A stretch of DNA of 64,000 bases. Source: CAZELM01 sp964512995. GTDB taxonomy: Bacteria; CSSED10-310. Each line of letters opens with the position of its first letter. Positions within the stretch are counted from its first letter, which is position 1. The stretch lies in the NCBI GenBank assembly GCA_964512995.1, contig CAZELM010000023.1:1-64000 (forward strand). The letters are read 5' to 3'. The notes under the pieces are model-generated. The model ran no database searches and was not told where the DNA came from. It saw nothing but the letters and a program-made list of their open reading frames with translations. Below are positions 50,469-58,452 of this stretch, one piece after another. Both the position numbers and the translations under genes were made by a program.

Positions 50469-51203
50469 ATGATTTTACTGGGATGGTTAATCGGTATTTT
50501 CATTTTTTGGAGTATTTTTCTGGGAATAAGACTCTGGTATTCTCATAAAAAACCGATTGATACCAATACACTCATGGATAAAATTCAATCCCCAGATCAG
50601 TATGAAATTGCATTTTTACAAGGAGGAGCCAAACTGGTCATTATGTTGGCGTTTTTTAATCTCCTAAGAAGCGGATTTTTGAAAAAGGTTACATTCGACG
50701 AGTCATATTCGAGCATCTATCATTTTCACGCAATACCGGATACAGATAAAAGTTTCTTAAACGATTTAGAGATGGAAATACTTCAGACATTCAGCGAGGA
50801 GAAAAAATTCGACCTGGAGAAGCTTCTGAAGCTGCATACCGTGGAAGAATATTATCAACGTCTGTCACAGTCAGGCTTTATATATTATTTGAAAAATGTA
50901 ATCGATGGAATTTGGTGCTGTCATAATCTTTTCAATAAGATTGCAGTTGTATTCTATCTTGTTGCCGGCACTCCGCCCAATTTCTGGGTAAAGTTGGCAA
51001 TAGGACTATTCATAATGATCGTGTCCTGTATTGTGATATGGCGTCTTATATTTAATCAACGTAATTATTTTGATGGTAATATCATTACTCAGAACGGGAA
51101 AAAGTATATCGCACTTTTTGAAGAAAACGTCTTTTCTTTGCCAGATGTTACATCAGATACCGTATTTCAACAAATGATATCAATCAGCCCATGCGGAGGA
51201 TGA
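50469..51203 (+). CDS. TIGR04222-like membrane protein ending in Cys-Gly-Gly
   Basis: The 244-residue protein has a membrane helix at about 3-23, a soluble middle (24-155) with EIAFLQGGAKLVIMLAFFNLLRSGFL (46-71), then two hydrophobic segments (158-167 and 173-196), and a tail of about 45 residues ending SISPCGG. The 'E-A-L-GG' box followed by a winged-helix-like stretch resembles the TIGR04222 membrane family, many of whose members have Cys/Gly-rich C-termini. The positive/negative balance suggests a cytoplasmic middle and C-terminus. It is followed four bases later by a radical SAM gene whose ribosome site overlaps the Gly-Gly codons. Its function is unknown; the tail may be an enzyme substrate (inference). 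AGGAGG is 11 bases before ATG. Confidence 0.72.
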   Translation: MILLGWLIGIFIFWSIFLGIRLWYSHKKPIDTNTLMDKIQSPDQYEIAFLQGGAKLVIMLAFFNLLRSGFLKKVTFDESYSSIYHFHAIPDTDKSFLNDLEMEILQTFSEEKKFDLEKLLKLHTVEEYYQRLSQSGFIYYLKNVIDGIWCCHNLFNKIAVVFYLVAGTPPNFWVKLAIGLFIMIVSCIVIWRLIFNQRNYFDGNIITQNGKKYIALFEENVFSLPDVTSDTVFQQMISISPCGG

Positions 51204-51207
51204 GAGC

Positions 51208-52257
51208 GTGAATGCTGTTCGATTGCCTACACGTGTATATCTGGATCTTACATATACATGCCCATTAAAATGCAAGCACTGTTATTCTTGTTCGGAACCG
51301 GACTATGATTCGAAAAACGAACTGAGCATTAAAGAAATCGAGCATCTCCTTCATCAAATCCGTTCGCTCGGTGTAGCACATTTGATTGTCTCTGGAGGTG
51401 AGCCATTTGCCCGGAAAGACATCTCAGAACTCTTGGATTTATTTGGAATCCAACCATTTATAGTGTCCATTCTCACAAATGGATTGCTGATTGATAGCTG
51501 CGCGATAAATAAATTGAAAAAGGACGGATTGATCATTCGGATCGGAATTGATGGAATAACAGAAACAACTCATGATTATGTGCGAGGTTCCGGCAATTTC
51601 CGTGCTGCTCTGGACACCTTCAGAATGTTGAAATCCGCCGGTATTCGGAATCGGTCAGTTCACATCACCATAAATAAAATGAATATCTGTGAAATATTAA
51701 AGATCCCGCTTTTTCTCAATGAAATCGGTATTAAGGATGCAGTGATCAGCACAATAAAACCCATCGGCCGTGTGATCAACTATCCGGAACTTCTCATCGA
51801 ACCTTCATTGCTCCCCATCATCAAACACCGGATATATCTTATCAATTATAATCGAAATATAGATTTTCATATCTATAATCTAAGGAATTGGACAGGGTTG
51901 GGTTGTCCGGCTGGTCATACAAAGTGCAGTATTTCTGCTGATGGTAGAATAAGTCCATGTGTTTTTCTCGGTGAAGAATATCTCGGTGGAAATATTCGGG
52001 ACAAAGAACTGATCGATCTATGGAACCACGATGAAAATATGACCAGCATCAGAAATCTTCCCAGCGGTACCGAGTGTTCAACGTGCGGTTATTTTTCGCT
52101 CGGGAATGGGGGATGCCGAGCGCGTGCCTTATATTATGGCCATAGCATTACCGGAATGGATCCGTATTGTTGTGTGATAAAGACCCTGCAAAGTAACTCC
52201 GTGTTTTCACAAAAAGGAGGCATCAAGAATTCCATCATGGATAGAGATTGCAATTAA
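51208..52257 (+). CDS. Radical SAM/SPASM protein (peptide-modifying type)
   Basis: The 349-residue protein has the AdoMet cluster motif CPLKCKHC (Cys 18, 22, 25), the SGGEPF motif at 62-67, and a cysteine-rich SPASM region: Cys 233, 240, 251, 290, 293, 303, 321 and 322 (GCPAGHTKCSISADGRISPC ... CSTCGYFSLGNGGCRARA). This eight-Cys SPASM layout is typical of enzymes that modify peptides or make peptide-derived cofactors (e.g. PqqE or anaerobic sulfatase-maturing types), binding two auxiliary clusters. There is no signal peptide. GTG 51208 follows GGAGG. Its only operon partner is the upstream membrane protein with a Cys-Gly-Gly tail, a possible substrate. Confidence 0.9.
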   Translation: MNAVRLPTRVYLDLTYTCPLKCKHCYSCSEPDYDSKNELSIKEIEHLLHQIRSLGVAHLIVSGGEPFARKDISELLDLFGIQPFIVSILTNGLLIDSCAINKLKKDGLIIRIGIDGITETTHDYVRGSGNFRAALDTFRMLKSAGIRNRSVHITINKMNICEILKIPLFLNEIGIKDAVISTIKPIGRVINYPELLIEPSLLPIIKHRIYLINYNRNIDFHIYNLRNWTGLGCPAGHTKCSISADGRISPCVFLGEEYLGGNIRDKELIDLWNHDENMTSIRNLPSGTECSTCGYFSLGNGGCRARALYYGHSITGMDPYCCVIKTLQSNSVFSQKGGIKNSIMDRDCN

Positions 52258-52282
52258 AAAAAGCATGGTCACGCGACCCAGC

Positions 52283-52301
52283 CGGTTTTTCAGGAAAACC
52301 G
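52283..52301 (+). other. Hairpin after the radical SAM gene
   Basis: CGGTTTT (52283-52289) and AAAACCG (52295-52301) pair around a 5-base loop, 25 bases after the stop codon. It is not followed by a T-run, so it is at best a weak terminator or mRNA end structure. Confidence 0.35.
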
Positions 52302-52483
52302 CTTCATTGCAATACATTGCTTCGGATGATTCAAATCTGTGAATTCGTCGGTGAGATTTTCCATGTCGATGGATAGCCTTCAGAGAGAGTGTTATTTTTC
52401 GGGGGAATATATTATAATCGCCTTTGTGATCGTTCGATGGGAACCTGTTGATTGTTAACTACTGTTTTTATCGAGGTGCTAGT

Positions 52484-53944
52484 GTGAATTCACAATCTAA
52501 TCGGCTGAATCGATCTGCATGCCTGCTCATCGTATTATTCCTTGCGGGATGTCAATCACTGGATCAGTTTAATCTCTCGGATTCAATGAGTGTTAAAAAA
52601 TTGAAACAGGGATCTGTATCGGCCAACGGTTTGTTTACCAATGAATTTTTTGAATTCGAGTTCCAGACACCGCCCGGATGGAAGTCAACGGTGAGTGATC
52701 CACCGGCTGTTTTGCTCTGCCGACCCACTTCAAAACAGATCTCAGAGTCTTCGATGAGGAAGTTTACCGATATCCAGCTTATGACCCGGGAAATCACTGA
52801 CTCCGAAAAGATCGTGGATGTCATGGCCGCATATGCAACGAATCACCAGTTTGAATTGATTTTAGAGCGGAGTTTTTCTATCCCGGGCGCTGACTCCAGA
52901 CTGGGTATTTTTTATGGAGACGAAAAGGGAGATGCCATCAAGCTGATGACATTGTTTGCGATCTTTGACGGTAAGCTGGTAATCCTTCAGTGTCGGGCAT
53001 TGAAATCTCATTTTGACAAGATAGAATCCGCATTCACTCAGGCACTTGATTCTTTCCGGATCCTGTCTCAACCGATTATAACCCCCACTCCAACGCCCAC
53101 TCCCGATCCATCTGACCCGCAAAATGATACTTTCATTTACATCATCAAAATCGGTGATACCGGTTCCGCGATCGCTGAACGTTTCATGGGAGATGAAGGT
53201 CGAGCCTGGATCATCATTAAAATGAATGAGCTGACGGAGTTGAAACCGAATCAGCGCATCAGTATTCCCCGATACCTGACCTACCGGATTCAACCGGAGG
53301 ATACTTACGAACGGATTGCCAATAAATGGCTCGGTAACAGCAGATATGGAACACGAATCCAGGAATACAACAAATCAACAATGTTATCAGAAGGACAGAC
53401 ACTATATATTCCCTTGTATTTGAATGAAGAACCGCAACCCGGAGAAGGATATGTCAATCTGTCGCAACGGAAATTCAAATCCGGAGAGTATGTTGATCAA
53501 TTGATGACCTATAACGACGGGAAACCGCTCGATAGTATCGGTCAGGTCAAAATACCGATTTTTCTGCTCGAAAATGTCTATAAATATACGGTTCAATCGG
53601 GTGATACATTGGCGGGAATTGCAGCTTGGCTTACCCGGAATAAAGATAATTACAAAGAGATTGCCAGTGTAAACGGACTTACCGCACCCTATAATCTGAC
53701 GGCGGGGCAGGTGTTGAAAATCCCGGGTCACCTGGTATCTGATCCGGATGTGTTTAACAAACCCCGGCCGAAAATGCCGCCCACGCCGGTACCACCCCCG
53801 GCTCCAGCACCCAAACTACCTCAACCAAAAGAAGCAAAGAAAGATATTCCAAAAGAACCTCCGATACCCCCGGCATTTTCCGCAGCAACACCGACTCCTC
53901 TTTCCATTCCCATTGATAAAGATGGATTGTACGATATCGACTGA
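52484..53944 (+). CDS. LysM-domain lipoprotein
   Basis: The 486-residue protein has a lipoprotein signal with LFLAGC (Cys 23). Residues about 50-195 form an unrecognised domain; then a Thr-Pro linker (200-207) and three LysM domains at about 218-262, 266-311 and 366-416 (YTVQSGDTLAGIAAWL). LysM domains bind peptidoglycan, so this protein likely tethers the outer membrane to the wall. A Pro-rich tail follows. GTG 52484 has GAGGTG five bases upstream; an earlier in-frame start at 52448 would spoil the signal peptide. A perfect TATAAT at 52413-52418 may be a -10 box but has no clear -35. Confidence 0.87.
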   Translation: MNSQSNRLNRSACLLIVLFLAGCQSLDQFNLSDSMSVKKLKQGSVSANGLFTNEFFEFEFQTPPGWKSTVSDPPAVLLCRPTSKQISESSMRKFTDIQLMTREITDSEKIVDVMAAYATNHQFELILERSFSIPGADSRLGIFYGDEKGDAIKLMTLFAIFDGKLVILQCRALKSHFDKIESAFTQALDSFRILSQPIITPTPTPTPDPSDPQNDTFIYIIKIGDTGSAIAERFMGDEGRAWIIIKMNELTELKPNQRISIPRYLTYRIQPEDTYERIANKWLGNSRYGTRIQEYNKSTMLSEGQTLYIPLYLNEEPQPGEGYVNLSQRKFKSGEYVDQLMTYNDGKPLDSIGQVKIPIFLLENVYKYTVQSGDTLAGIAAWLTRNKDNYKEIASVNGLTAPYNLTAGQVLKIPGHLVSDPDVFNKPRPKMPPTPVPPPAPAPKLPQPKEAKKDIPKEPPIPPAFSAATPTPLSIPIDKDGLYDID

Positions 53945-53971
53945 GATTTCAGGGGCTATGGGAGAACAGAT

Positions 53972-54310
53972 ATGATTACCGGATTCAACACGGAAGTTAA
54001 ATACAATGATACGGTCTTCCACATTCAGACAGAGGATCGCGGACTCAAGGCCGCCCGAATCGATACGATTATCTACCGGAGCGGCGGAGCGGTGGTTCAT
54101 CGAAAAAAAATATCCTATCAGGATATCCTGTCGAGTGAATGCTTATCTGAAGCGATCAAGGAATTAATGGAGGAGATTCATCAACGGACCATACATGAAG
54201 TCCTGAAGGGACTCTGGATGCTCCCCCCCTCCAAAATCCCTTCACGTTCATTCCAGGATGTCGTGATGCGATATCTGACACTGCCGGAGGATGTCACCGG
54301 TTTGCGTTAG
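53972..54310 (+). CDS. Small conserved-looking protein of unknown function
   Basis: The 112-residue protein begins MITGFNTEVKYNDTVFHIQTEDRG, a pattern I associate with a family of uncharacterised small proteins found in several phyla; I cannot assign a function. It is probably cytoplasmic, with an N-terminal beta hairpin-rich part and a C-terminal helix (LSEAIKELMEEIHQRTIHEVLKGL). ATG 53972 follows GGGAGA. It lies 27 bases after the LysM gene, and its last 17 bases overlap the 3' end of convergent pgi. Confidence 0.75.
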   Translation: MITGFNTEVKYNDTVFHIQTEDRGLKAARIDTIIYRSGGAVVHRKKISYQDILSSECLSEAIKELMEEIHQRTIHEVLKGLWMLPPSKIPSRSFQDVVMRYLTLPEDVTGLR

Positions 54311-55679
54311 AACCCCGCCGTTGTTCGTATAGAGAAGCGATCATCCGATTGGCAATCCGTTTCCCGGATTCTACTCCCGGCTGATCAAACGGATTGATCC
54401 CCAGGAACAATCCCGCATAAAATGTTGCCATTTCATAGAGATAGATCAATTGACCAATGGAATAGGGGGTCAATCGGGGTATGATGATGCTGAGATTGGG
54501 TCTTTGATTTTCCGTCAGCGCATTGCGGGTTCCGGAAAGTTCGATGTTGAGAACTTCCCCCGCTTTCAGCTTTGAAAGATGGATAAACGGGCTGGTATCC
54601 CCGATGCCTGCCAGTGAACCCTCTGCCCGGAATTCACTTATCTCGAGAAATGTAACTACCTTATCATTCGGGCCTTCGTTATAGAGCTGAAGTTGCGAGT
54701 GCTGATCCGTTGCTCCCAAGGCTTTCACCGGAGTTTGCCCGTAAAAAACATCGTTTCCATGGATGTCTGATTTCTTACCAAGACTTTCCGCCCATAGCTG
54801 ACGATACCAATCAGCGAAATCCAGCAATGCATTGCAATAGGGCATCATCACGGAAATCGTCTTGTTTTTTTGCTGCATGAAAAACGTGTGGATGGCTGCA
54901 AGCTGCAGGGCCGGATTCTCTTCCATTTCACCGGACCGGCATCGCTCATGCATGCGTTGAGCACCCGCCATGATTTCCTGGATGTCAATCCCAAGCATGG
55001 CAGCCGGGAAGAGACCGACGGGAGTCAAAACGGAAAACCGGCCACCGACGTCGGAGGGGATATCCAGTGTCCCCCAACCTGCCTGCTGGGCGGTTTGCCG
55101 GAGGTATCCGGAGCACGGATCGGTGATGGCGATAACGCGATCCGGAGGAATATCCATTCCAAACAGGTGTTGATACTGGTAAAAATTACCCCATGTTTCA
55201 ATCGTACCGCCCGATTTGGTGATCATGATCAGCAAGGTATGTTCATCCCGAATGAGATCCGACAGGCCGGAAAGATATTCCGGATCGATATTGTCGGAAA
55301 CGAAGAGACGTGGAACATGATTTCGCTTTTCTGGTGGCAGCAAATTATGGAAGGGATGGCAGAGCGCTTTGAACAGCATCGTGATACCCAACGCCGATCC
55401 ACCAATTCCGAAAACGACCATATCCTCCCATCTGGCTTTATGAGTATCGGCACAGGCAATAATCGACTGTAGGGCAACCGTATCAAAAGGAAGTTTGACA
55501 AAGCCGATCTCTCCCGATTGACAACGCTGACTGGCTTCCTCAAAAATGCGTTTTGAACGGTTCTGCAAGTGCTGATGTTCCGGAATACTGATACCATGCG
55601 TTGCTCCGGTCTTCTCGGAAGAACAGTTTGAAAAATCAATGCGAATGTCTTCCCCGTAACCTGATTTAATTAAATTCAT
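54294..55679 (-). CDS. pgi: Glucose-6-phosphate isomerase
   Basis: Pgi (461 residues) interconverts glucose 6-phosphate and fructose 6-phosphate. Family motifs include VFGIGGSALGITML, MITKSGGTIET, the signature SDVGGRFSVLTPVGLFP, and a catalytic-type ATDQHSQLQLY. The size fits the shorter bacterial form. The open frame begins further upstream, but ATG 55679 has AGGAGA seven bases before it and is preferred. It is convergent with the small unknown gene, and the 3' ends overlap by 17 bases. Confidence 0.94.
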   Translation of the reverse strand: MNLIKSGYGEDIRIDFSNCSSEKTGATHGISIPEHQHLQNRSKRIFEEASQRCQSGEIGFVKLPFDTVALQSIIACADTHKARWEDMVVFGIGGSALGITMLFKALCHPFHNLLPPEKRNHVPRLFVSDNIDPEYLSGLSDLIRDEHTLLIMITKSGGTIETWGNFYQYQHLFGMDIPPDRVIAITDPCSGYLRQTAQQAGWGTLDIPSDVGGRFSVLTPVGLFPAAMLGIDIQEIMAGAQRMHERCRSGEMEENPALQLAAIHTFFMQQKNKTISVMMPYCNALLDFADWYRQLWAESLGKKSDIHGNDVFYGQTPVKALGATDQHSQLQLYNEGPNDKVVTFLEISEFRAEGSLAGIGDTSPFIHLSKLKAGEVLNIELSGTRNALTENQRPNLSIIIPRLTPYSIGQLIYLYEMATFYAGLFLGINPFDQPGVESGKRIANRMIASLYEQRRGSNANR

Positions 55680-55884
55680 GTAATCTCTCCTTTCTAATCT
55701 GGATCCTGCTATTCGACACCTTATTGTATCGGTACTCATGCATGATTGCATTCCCAATTCAGCCATTAAATAATGATTGATCATATATTCCCGACTCGAT
55801 GAGATGGTGGGAATCGCCGGGAGTGGCGTTGCGGGAATTGGAAAAAGCAGTGAATTTGTTCCATAGCGGGAATTGGTATTCGGG

Positions 55885-57444
55885 ATGAATGTATTAAAAA
55901 CGGCAACAACTCAGCGGATCATGAGAACGAACAATAGAAAATATTCAGAATTCGGTACATGTTTGTCGTTGGTCCTGATCGGGGTATTTCGTATCTGGCG
56001 ATTATCTCGGTACGATCTATTTTATGATGAAGCCATCAGTTTGTATGAAGCGGTTCACTGGAAAAATGTTTTTTCAGGATATTACGTCGTTCATCCTCCT
56101 TTATTTTTATTCCTCATCAGGCTATGGACGGTATTTTTCGATAGTGTATTCGGATTGCGTGTTTTTTCCTATGTTTTAGGAATGATCAGCGTTTTGCTGC
56201 TTTTTCGGATCGCACATCGAATCGGTCCGCCACGGTTCGCATGGATGACACTATGGCTATATGGGTTCGCTCCTTTTCCCATCTATTATTCGCGTGAAGT
56301 TCGTAATTATGCTTTGTTGAATATGTTGTTCCTGTGCAGTTGGTATGTTCTGCTCAAAGTATTGGAGAAACCGAATCGCAGAACTCTTGTGACATTAGCT
56401 GTAGTAAACAGCCTGCTCCTCTATACACATTATTATTCCATATTCAGCCTGCTGGGACAAATGTGGATCATTTTATCCACAAGATCATACAGGATACCAT
56501 TGAAATCAGTTTTTTCAGCATATCTCGTTTCGTTTGTATCCTTCTTGCCATGGTTGCCATGGATGTTCTGGGTATCTCACCGGTTTATGCATCAAGGACA
56601 CTATATCATACCTGATCTGAATGTTGGGATGATCGGCCGATCTGTCCGATGTATCATTGGCGGATATGAAGCACCATCTTATCTGGCGGATGCCTTGTGC
56701 GTAATATATTTTTTTTTGATGACTCTTTGTGTCTCCACGGAAAAAATGAAAAGACGGTTGCTGATGGGCATGTTATTTATTCCACTGGTTATCTGCATCA
56801 TGATCGGAATTGTGAACGACTATAATTACTTATGGCCCAGATTTTTTGTATTTTTGTGTGGGCCGATCATTTTAGGGATCGCATCAGGGCTTCAGAAACT
56901 GAAATCCCCCTATCAATATGTGCTCTTTGTTGTTATCATTGGTCTGCAATTATTATCTCTTTCATTTCAATACAGAAACCAATTCAACAACATTTATTGG
57001 GGAATGGGCGTTCGCCCCAAAAAAGAATGGCTTCGTTCCTCTCAGTTCATTGCAGATCATTTTCGGGAGGGAGATGTCATCGGGCATACATGCCTGAGTT
57101 CGTACCTGCCTTATTGGTACTATCTGAATTATACGAAGAATCATCCCCATGGAGTGCTTATCGATATAAACAGAGATCATTGGGATTTCCTGATAAGCCA
57201 ATATGCAACACCGGAAATCGCAGCGGGTTATGGCGAGTTCATCTGTGAATGGCGTGATTTGATTTCCGGTCAGAAACGATTATGGATCGTCGGCTCAGAT
57301 TGGGATATCGATGAATGGGGATCATTTTTCACGGAATATAAATATAATACACTCGACTTTTTCATGGAACGATATCGTATTGTTTACGCAGAACCATTTT
57401 ATGGAGTTGCTGTTTACCTATTTGATCTGGAATCAGCGAAATGA
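55885..57444 (+). CDS. GT39-like polytopic membrane glycosyltransferase
   Basis: The 519-residue protein has about ten membrane segments. The first periplasmic loop carries the acidic pair YDEAISLYEAVHW, typical of GT-C enzymes where Asp-Glu is near the catalytic site, then HPPLFLFLIRLW, YSREVRNYALLNML and LLYTHYYSIFSLLGQMW, all typical of PMT/ArnT-type proteins. The C-terminal part (about 360-515) is soluble. It probably moves a sugar from a polyprenyl-phosphate donor to an unknown acceptor. ATG 55885 is chosen; a weak site and nearby ATG 55921 leave the start uncertain. Confidence 0.82.
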   Translation: MNVLKTATTQRIMRTNNRKYSEFGTCLSLVLIGVFRIWRLSRYDLFYDEAISLYEAVHWKNVFSGYYVVHPPLFLFLIRLWTVFFDSVFGLRVFSYVLGMISVLLLFRIAHRIGPPRFAWMTLWLYGFAPFPIYYSREVRNYALLNMLFLCSWYVLLKVLEKPNRRTLVTLAVVNSLLLYTHYYSIFSLLGQMWIILSTRSYRIPLKSVFSAYLVSFVSFLPWLPWMFWVSHRFMHQGHYIIPDLNVGMIGRSVRCIIGGYEAPSYLADALCVIYFFLMTLCVSTEKMKRRLLMGMLFIPLVICIMIGIVNDYNYLWPRFFVFLCGPIILGIASGLQKLKSPYQYVLFVVIIGLQLLSLSFQYRNQFNNIYWGMGVRPKKEWLRSSQFIADHFREGDVIGHTCLSSYLPYWYYLNYTKNHPHGVLIDINRDHWDFLISQYATPEIAAGYGEFICEWRDLISGQKRLWIVGSDWDIDEWGSFFTEYKYNTLDFFMERYRIVYAEPFYGVAVYLFDLESAK

Positions 57445-57522
57445 TGCTCGTGAGAAATTGAGTCTGTTAGGCTGAGAGCGTCTATATAATTTGTGATTGC
57501 TTGCAGTTTTGGAAAGCACTGG

Positions 57523-57637
57523 TTCTGTAACAGAATATTGGTGTAAGGCATAAAAAACAATGGAAAATATGTGCTGTTTCAACTTTAAATCGAAAACTGT
57601 TTCGAAATGAAACAGGTAAAAAGTTGTTTCGAAATGA
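57523..57637 (+). promoter_or_regulatory. Cluster of palindromes and repeats, possible enhancer for a sigma-54 activator
   Basis: A perfect palindrome TTCTGTAACAGAA lies at 57523-57535. CTGTTTC recurs at 57574, 57597 and 57730, and TTGTTTC at 57624; at 57597-57615 it forms the palindrome CTGTTTCGAAATGAAACAG, and TGTTTCGAAATGA is repeated exactly at 57598 and 57625. They lie about 165-280 bases upstream of the -24/-12 element at 57801, the normal distance for enhancer sites. That these bind the activator encoded at 58453 is inferred. Confidence 0.5.
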
Positions 57638-57800
57638 TGCACATACTCACTCAAACTGCCAGGATGCACGATTTACCGTGAGAGACTGTGTATTTTCAGT
57701 AGTACCCGAGTCCTGGAGTGAAATAGCTTCTGTTTCAGATGAATGTGTGTCATAGATATATTATGTCATAACATATTGATTTTAAAAGTATAATACTGAT

Positions 57801-57816
57801 TGGCGCCACTGTTGCA
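57801..57816 (+). promoter_or_regulatory. Candidate sigma-54 (-24/-12) promoter
   Basis: TGGCGCCACTGTTGCA matches the RpoN element: TGGC, then TTGCA, with exactly ten bases between the GG and GC doublets. Transcription would start near 57826, 57 bases before ATG 57883. A sigma-54 activator gene lies just downstream, and palindromes lie upstream. The promoter is predicted by eye; sigma-54 itself is not encoded in this window. Confidence 0.62.
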
Positions 57817-57882
57817 TTAACTAAATGCGAATGGCGAAGGTCGCCAGGAATCAGTGAAGCATTTTTAAAAAGGAGTTTGATC

Positions 57883-58299
57883 ATGAAAACGAGATGGATG
57901 GCATTATTGATGGTAGTGATTGGATTGGGTATCGCTTCTTACAGCATGGCAACTGTGCCGGCTGAAGCAATTCTCAGCGGAACGGTTTATTCTGCAGAAA
58001 CAGGTGATGTGGTTGAGGGTGCGCTGGTTTTTGTTCGGATCTGTGTGAATGAAGGAGAAGGCATGCATGGAATTCATACCTACTCCGCAACAACCAATGA
58101 AGCCGGAGAATATGTGATTTCTGGAGTACCGGAAGGCGAATGGACTGCCGTAGCACGAAAGAAACTGGTCGGACGTGACGAAGAAACCGTTATCATGCAG
58201 GCTGGAAACGAAACAGTTATGGATTTTGAACTGGTTCCGGCTGAAATTCCCGGAGGATTGATGCATCATCTGCGGCATCATGGTGATCAAAACGAATAA
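57883..58299 (+). CDS. Small secreted protein with carboxypeptidase-regulatory-like domain
   Basis: The 138-residue protein has a signal peptide (MKTRWMALLMVVIGLGIASYSMATVPAEA) and one beta domain of the carboxypeptidase-regulatory/CnaB-like type (LSGTVYSAETGDVVEGALVFVRI ... TNEAGEYVISGVPEGEWTAVARKK). A His-rich tail (GLMHHLRHHGDQNE) could bind metal, which is speculation. ATG 57883 follows AAGGAG. It is a single-gene unit: the -24/-12 element lies upstream and a terminator at 58322-58361. Its function is unknown. Confidence 0.8.
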   Translation: MKTRWMALLMVVIGLGIASYSMATVPAEAILSGTVYSAETGDVVEGALVFVRICVNEGEGMHGIHTYSATTNEAGEYVISGVPEGEWTAVARKKLVGRDEETVIMQAGNETVMDFELVPAEIPGGLMHHLRHHGDQNE

Positions 58300-58321
58300 C
58301 GTTATTAGAATCTGCCGAACG

Positions 58322-58361
58322 CACCGGAAATTCGGATCACGAATTCCCGGTGTTATTTTTT
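58322..58361 (+). terminator. Rho-independent terminator
   Basis: CACCGGAAATTCG (58322-58334) pairs with CGAATTCCCGGTG (58340-58352) except for one A-C mismatch; the loop is GATCA and TTATTTTTT follows. It ends the transcript of the small secreted protein and separates it from the activator gene. Confidence 0.88.
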
Positions 58362-58410
58362 AGGGTATGTTTTCCGCGAAATCAGGAGCCCGAGAAACCT
58401 CCAGCACATT

Positions 58411-58439
58411 TTGTTTGTTACACCGTTCTTGTGTATAAC
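58411..58439 (+). promoter_or_regulatory. Weak candidate promoter for the sigma-54 activator
   Basis: TTGTTT (58411-58416) and TATAAC (58434-58439) are 17 bases apart, matching consensus at 3 and 5 of 6 positions. Since a terminator precedes this gene, it needs its own promoter. The site would leave a very short leader before ATG 58453, so either the promoter or the start codon may be elsewhere. Confidence 0.28.
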
Positions 58440-58452
58440 ACCGTGTGGAGGA

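Larger units (their letters stand above)
57445..57882 (+). other. 438-base regulatory intergenic region
   Basis: There is no recognisable gene between the GT39-like gene and the small secreted protein gene. The region holds the palindrome cluster (57523-57637), another CTGTTTC at 57730, a perfect TATAAT at 57789-57794 without a good -35, and a -24/-12 element at 57801-57816. The density of repeats in otherwise unstructured DNA suggests control of the downstream gene. Confidence 0.6.

Noticed and set aside
52413..52418. Perfect TATAAT upstream of the LysM gene as a promoter
   Set aside because: No acceptable -35 at 16-18 bases and no extended -10; kept only as a remark in the gene entry.
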